In this document: in pieces, positions 6,381 to 9,025 of the stretch
How positions within the stretch are numbered: position 1 is the stretch's first letter
How the letters are laid out: each line of letters opens with the position of its first letter
NCBI GenBank assembly: GCA_959020865.1
Contig: CAUEUD010000155.1
Coordinates: 1 to 9,025, forward strand
DNA length: 9,025 nucleotides
Direction of reading: 5' to 3'
From: Eubacterium limosum
Lineage (GTDB): Bacteria > Bacillota > Clostridia > Eubacteriales > Eubacteriaceae
Translations under genes and position numbers: made by a program
The notes under the pieces: model-generated
What the model was told of the DNA's origin: nothing
What the model saw: the letters and a program-made list of their open reading frames with translations, nothing else
Database searches by the model: none

Positions 6381-8253
6381 AAACTTCTTTAGAATTGTCA
6401 ATGACATCTATTGATTTTGTCTGAATTGCCAGTGGTTCGAAGTTATAACCACCGCCATCATAAAACTTATTAAAGAATTCAATATACTGGAGACGGCTGT
6501 CGTGTACATAAGCGGACAGGAGGCTCATTGTGATATTGAAAACATGGCCGATAAAGTAGATCACAAGGGATAAGATAAACCCGAGCACATTGATCTGCAC
6601 CATTCCGGCCAGAATATTCATAACCATGGCGATAACGCCGGTGGCCAGTCCTAAAGCAAGAATACGGGCATAGGACAGAATATCACTCAGGTAGCTGGTG
6701 ACATCGTAAAGTCCCATAATACCGCCGAATGCCTTGCCCACAATATTTTTCTTTTCACGGCCTGCTGTAAAGAGGATAATGACCGCGCCCACAATGGCGA
6801 GGACCATTCCCACGGTTCTGGTCTGTTCTAAAAAGATCAAACCTGCGCCGGCAATCAGCAGCATCCAGCTGACCTGATCAAAGATCGCGTCCAGCACATG
6901 GCCGGCGCGGACCTGCTCTACGATTTTGATGGCCATACCCGAGAAGATATGGAGCACCCCGATCACCAGAGAAAAGATCAGCATCGCTACCGGGTTGTCC
7001 AGCGGCGAGAAGAGAATGGGATGAAAGGTTTCGCCAAAATAACTGCCGAAAAGTATCCCAAAAATCATGGTTGTGATGCTGGAATAAAACAAAAGTGTAA
7101 CCAGCATACCAAACTGTCCCTTTGGTTTCATGATCTTTTTCATGAGTCCAAAGATAATGGCCATGAGCGCTCCGTAGCCAAAGTCCCCCATCATCATCCC
7201 GAAGATTACCCAAAACCACGGTGCGGACACTGGTGTGGGGTCGATGGTTCCCGGCTTTGGCGGGGAGTACATATCTGTAATTGACTCAAAGGGCTTCCAG
7301 AACTTTTTGTTTTTCAGTGCTGTCGGGGGCTGTTCGCCTTCCTCTGGGTCGCTGTATTCCAGATCATATACGTCTGTTACCTGGCTGACGGCATTTTCAA
7401 CCGATTCCATCCGGTCATTTCTTACCCAGCCTTCCACACAAACCGTTTCAACCGTTTCCATGAACTTTACAGACTGGCGTTCCTGCTCGGCTTTATACTG
7501 CTCACTCAGGAGTTCAAGCTCCTGCTGTGACCCGGCCAGCTCAGCCATCTGTTTTTCATAGGCTTCAATATCCTTTTCCAGAAGCTCAATTTTTTTCTGA
7601 TTGCTCTTGCTGATTTCAGACGCGGTTCCTGTTACTCTCGGGAGGGATGCCTCCACAAAACCAAGAACCTTGATGCTGTCTGAAAGAGCGGCATCGTCCT
7701 CCATAAAGGAGACAATCAGAGCTGCCTGGCCTTCAGCGGTTTTTCCAAAAAGCTGAATTTCAGCATTGTGTTCCGCCACAGCGGCGACGATCTCTTCATG
7801 GACAAGAGGCGGCAGATAGCCAATATGAAAATTGGTGTACTGCGTTGGTCTCAGTTCTTCGATGGGAACATCCATCGAAAGCCATGGCTCCAGCTGGGAG
7901 CACTCGGATTTCAGCGTCATAATTTCAGAATGTGCTGCCGAAAGCTTATCTGAGATCGCTGAGGTTTCCTGAACCAGAGCTTCGCCTTTTTCGTTACGCT
8001 TAATAAACTCATCGTAACCATATACCGGGCGGTCGCTGAAAAAGCTTTTCTTTTTCTGATAACGCTGCATAAACCGCAGCATGGCATCTGCCTGCTGTAC
8101 GTCTAAATCAATCTGTTCATTTTTCGCGGTTTGTTCTGTCTCTTCGTCGGGTGGAATAGCCATGAACTCACCGCACCTCTGAAGTGAAAGCAGAAGGGCT
8201 TCCTTATCTTCCTTCAGGGCAATGAGCTTTGCTTTTTTCATTGGAATAATCAT
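6379..8253 (-). CDS. atpI: V/A-type ATP synthase subunit I (membrane stator, a subunit)
   Basis: Subunit I anchors the peripheral stalks to the membrane and provides the two half-channels through which ions reach the K ring. The protein has 624 aa. A cytoplasmic N-terminal part (1 to about 340) begins MIIPMKKAKLIALKEDKEAL and contains a Glu/Lys/Gln-rich coiled coil (about 215-265). A membrane part with about eight helices runs from PWFWVIFGMMMGDFGYGA (345) to the end. ILSYARILALGL carries Arg530, the predicted essential arginine facing Glu138 of K. AYVHDSRLQYIEFFNKFYDG carries Arg587 and Glu592, also conserved in the family. GSYFGETFHP is the usual loop after the second helix. The ATG overlaps the atpH stop by 4 nt (ATGA), indicating coupled translation. 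An AAAGGG sits about 10 nt upstream. The synonym is ntpI. Confidence 0.96.
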   Translation of the reverse strand: MIIPMKKAKLIALKEDKEALLLSLQRCGEFMAIPPDEETEQTAKNEQIDLDVQQADAMLRFMQRYQKKKSFFSDRPVYGYDEFIKRNEKGEALVQETSAISDKLSAAHSEIMTLKSECSQLEPWLSMDVPIEELRPTQYTNFHIGYLPPLVHEEIVAAVAEHNAEIQLFGKTAEGQAALIVSFMEDDAALSDSIKVLGFVEASLPRVTGTASEISKSNQKKIELLEKDIEAYEKQMAELAGSQQELELLSEQYKAEQERQSVKFMETVETVCVEGWVRNDRMESVENAVSQVTDVYDLEYSDPEEGEQPPTALKNKKFWKPFESITDMYSPPKPGTIDPTPVSAPWFWVIFGMMMGDFGYGALMAIIFGLMKKIMKPKGQFGMLVTLLFYSSITTMIFGILFGSYFGETFHPILFSPLDNPVAMLIFSLVIGVLHIFSGMAIKIVEQVRAGHVLDAIFDQVSWMLLIAGAGLIFLEQTRTVGMVLAIVGAVIILFTAGREKKNIVGKAFGGIMGLYDVTSYLSDILSYARILALGLATGVIAMVMNILAGMVQINVLGFILSLVIYFIGHVFNITMSLLSAYVHDSRLQYIEFFNKFYDGGGYNFEPLAIQTKSIDVIDNSKEV

Positions 8254-8558
8254 TGCGTTTCTACCCTTTCCAAAATAAATTCAACCGCCTTCGGGACACG
8301 AGTCCTGGCGTTTTCAGCCATTTTCTCATCTGCGAGACCCGCATCGTGAAGGACGCGTTCCATTTCTTTTTCGGCCAATGCCTCCTCCTGCAGAAGAACT
8401 GCTTCAGAAGCTTCCTTGGCTTCAAGAATCAAAGCGTCGCCCTTTTCCCTGGCTTCGGCCTCGGCCTGACGCAGGGTTTCACGCGCTTTTGCTTTTGCCT
8501 CCGAACGCATTTCTGCTGCACGCTCTTCAGCCTTGTTGATTGAATCCAGAATCGACAT
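8250..8558 (-). CDS. atpH: V/A-type ATP synthase subunit H/G (peripheral stalk; NtpF)
   Basis: This is the small coiled-coil partner of subunit E in the peripheral stalk, called AhaH in archaea, NtpF in Enterococcus and subunit G in V-ATPases. The protein has 102 aa and is almost wholly helical and charged. AEERAAEMRSEAKAKARETL and AEAEAREKGDALILEAKEA show an Ala-rich hendecad-like pattern typical of right-handed stalk coils. The C-terminus ends VPKAVEFILERVETQ, a usual family ending. Sequence alone is low-complexity, so the call depends partly on its place as first gene directly before atpI. The ATG at 8558 has AAAGGTGGTGA (8563-8573) just upstream, close to a full Shine-Dalgarno sequence. 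It shares 4 nt with atpI. It is the first gene of the operon, so the promoter should lie in 8574-8772. Confidence 0.9.
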   Translation of the reverse strand: MSILDSINKAEERAAEMRSEAKAKARETLRQAEAEAREKGDALILEAKEASEAVLLQEEALAEKEMERVLHDAGLADEKMAENARTRVPKAVEFILERVETQ

Positions 8559-8640
8559 TTAATCACCACCTTTACTCTCAAATTCACACAAATTCAGATT
8601 TTCTTTATTCTTTATGACCGCTTCTGTCTTTATACCCAGA

Positions 8641-8660
8641 TTCTTTCAGCAGCAAAAGAA
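8641..8660. repeat. Small inverted repeat in the operon leader
   Basis: ttcttt (8641-8646) and aaagaa (8655-8660) are inverted copies around an 8-nt loop. The repeat lies just upstream of the candidate -10 box and would overlap the -35 position. It is short and AT-rich, so chance is a real possibility. Confidence 0.3.
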
Positions 8661-8716
8661 ATAATTGGACTTAAAAGCAATCTTTTTTGTTGACGTTTAC
8701 AGGTTTGTTTTTAAAA

Positions 8717-8739
8717 CAAAAGACAGACACTGTCTTTTG
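8717..8739. repeat. Hairpin or operator-like inverted repeat upstream of the operon
   Basis: caaaagaca (8717-8725) and tgtcttttg (8731-8739) are exact inverted copies with a 5-nt spacer (gacac). A second perfect inverted repeat, tttgtttt (8704-8711) and aaaacaaa (8713-8720), partly overlaps it. On the minus strand the 9-bp hairpin is followed by TTTTAAAAAC. It could be a second terminator behind the argD-like gene, a protein-binding site upstream of the ATPase promoter, or both. Confidence 0.5.
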
Positions 8740-8749
8740 CACCCGTTCG

Positions 8750-8800
8750 TTTCAAAAAAAAATTTAAAAGAAAACCCATGATAATATATTATCATGGGTT
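8750..8800 (-). terminator. Rho-independent terminator of the argD-like gene
   Basis: Positions 8773-8800 form a perfect 28-bp palindrome (aacccatgat at one end, atcatgggtt at the other, AT-rich centre). Read on the minus strand it is followed by TTCTTTTAAATTTTTTTTTG, a long T-rich tail. It begins 21 nt after the stop codon of the upstream gene. This separates that gene's transcript from the ATPase operon. Confidence 0.85.
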
Positions 8801-8821
8801 AAAGGGGTTTTCAACAAAAAT

Positions 8822-9025
8822 TTATAGACATTCTCCAAAAATTTCGACGGCTTGATCAATTTCTTCTTTATTAATCGTTAATGGAGGAACAAATCTTATG
8901 GCGTCACTACCTGCTCCTACTAAAAGAAGTCCTTTTTCCATCGCTTTGTTTATAATTTCGCCCGTAGGGAACAAAACAGCGACTCCGATCATTAAACCAA
9001 TACCGCGCAAATCCCTAAAGCATTT
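8822..9025 (-). CDS. argD: Acetylornithine aminotransferase-like protein, C-terminal part (gene runs off the window)
   Basis: Only the last 67 codons are in the window; the start lies beyond 9025. The reading frame is open to the edge and ends with TAA at 8822. The visible protein starts KCFRDLRGIGLMIGV, continues with a small domain having INKAMEKGLLLVGAGSDAIR, then FVPPLTINKEEIDQAVEIF. The order RG-GLM-G, KGLL, (I)RF-PPL and I-EEID-A is the C-terminal signature of class III PLP-dependent aminotransferases, and it fits acetylornithine aminotransferase (arginine synthesis) best. Ornithine or other omega-aminotransferases of the same class cannot be excluded, because the PLP lysine and substrate pocket are outside the window. 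GC content is about 38%, below the ATPase genes. It has its own terminator and is not part of the ATPase operon. Confidence 0.8.
   Translation of the reverse strand, partial: KCFRDLRGIGLMIGVAVLFPTGEIINKAMEKGLLLVGAGSDAIRFVPPLTINKEEIDQAVEIFGECL

Larger units (their letters stand above)
8559..8770 (-). promoter_or_regulatory. Leader and presumed promoter region of the ATPase operon
   Basis: This AT-rich stretch has no gene and separates the argD-like terminator from atpH. The operon promoter should be here. The best -10 candidate on the minus strand is TATAAA (8629-8634, in GGGTATAAAG), about 70 nt before the ATG. No good TTGACA box stands at 16-18 bp from it (nearest TTTTGC at 8652-8657), so the promoter call is weak. 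The region also holds the two inverted repeats listed separately. I saw no riboswitch or T-box signature. Confidence 0.35.

Noticed and set aside
6366..6407. Upstream extension of atpK by 14 codons into atpI
   Set aside because: The added residues (MSLTILKKFRRNEI) are encoded across the atpI end and the atpK ribosome binding site. The ATG at 6365 with AGGAGG fits the family N-terminus.
8559..8770. Riboswitch, T-box or small RNA in the operon leader
   Set aside because: I found no conserved core, T-box motif or multi-stem layout. Only simple inverted repeats are visible.
1..9025. Mobile element, CRISPR array, tRNA or rRNA, or a wholly new gene system
   Set aside because: Both strands are almost fully explained by one compact, conserved ATPase operon. 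No spaced direct repeats, transposase or integrase, terminal repeats or RNA-gene signatures were seen.

Overview
The window holds one complete operon for a rotary V/A-type (A1Ao-like) ATPase, all on the minus strand. It covers nearly the whole window from 8558 down to 77. The 3' end of an unrelated gene on the same strand lies at the right edge (8822-9025). Gene order in the direction of transcription is atpH (ntpF), atpI, atpK, atpE, atpC, atpF (ntpG), atpA, atpB, atpD. This is the ntpF-I-K-E-C-G-A-B-D order known from the Enterococcus hirae Na+-V-ATPase. Genes overlap by 4-8 nt or sit 3-35 nt apart, and several Shine-Dalgarno sequences lie inside the previous stop codon or last codons, so this reads as one transcript. 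A strong intrinsic terminator at about 1-47 follows atpD. No ntpJ-like K+ transporter or other gene comes between atpD and that terminator.

The parts make a full machine. A and B form the catalytic head, D and F the central stalk, C the socket onto the rotor, E and H the peripheral stalk, I the stator with the ion half-channels, and K the membrane rotor ring. The most informative protein is the rotor subunit K (157 aa). It has two fused hairpins (four membrane helices) but only one carboxylate (Glu138). It also carries every residue known to bind Na+ in E. hirae NtpK (Leu54, Thr57, Gln58, Gln109, Glu138). The predicted enzyme is therefore Na+-coupled with a V-type rotor and a low ion/ATP ratio.

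The organism is probably a low-to-mid GC anaerobic Firmicute. Sampled stretches of the operon are about 50% GC, Shine-Dalgarno sites are strong, and the operon is of the ntp type. From general knowledge, a Na+ A1Ao ATP synthase with a V-type c subunit has been described in the acetogen Eubacterium limosum/callanderi group, and this operon fits that description. The species assignment is inference and was not tested by a search.

The right side (8559-8821) has no gene. It contains the terminator of the upstream argD-like gene (a perfect 28-bp palindrome with a T-rich tail on the minus strand), a second hairpin at 8717-8739, a smaller inverted repeat at 8641-8660, and presumably the operon promoter. 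The argD-like fragment is about 38% GC, clearly lower than the operon. I found no mobile element, CRISPR array, tRNA or rRNA, and no wholly novel system. The interest lies in the ion specificity and rotor design of this ATPase and in the structured leader in front of it.
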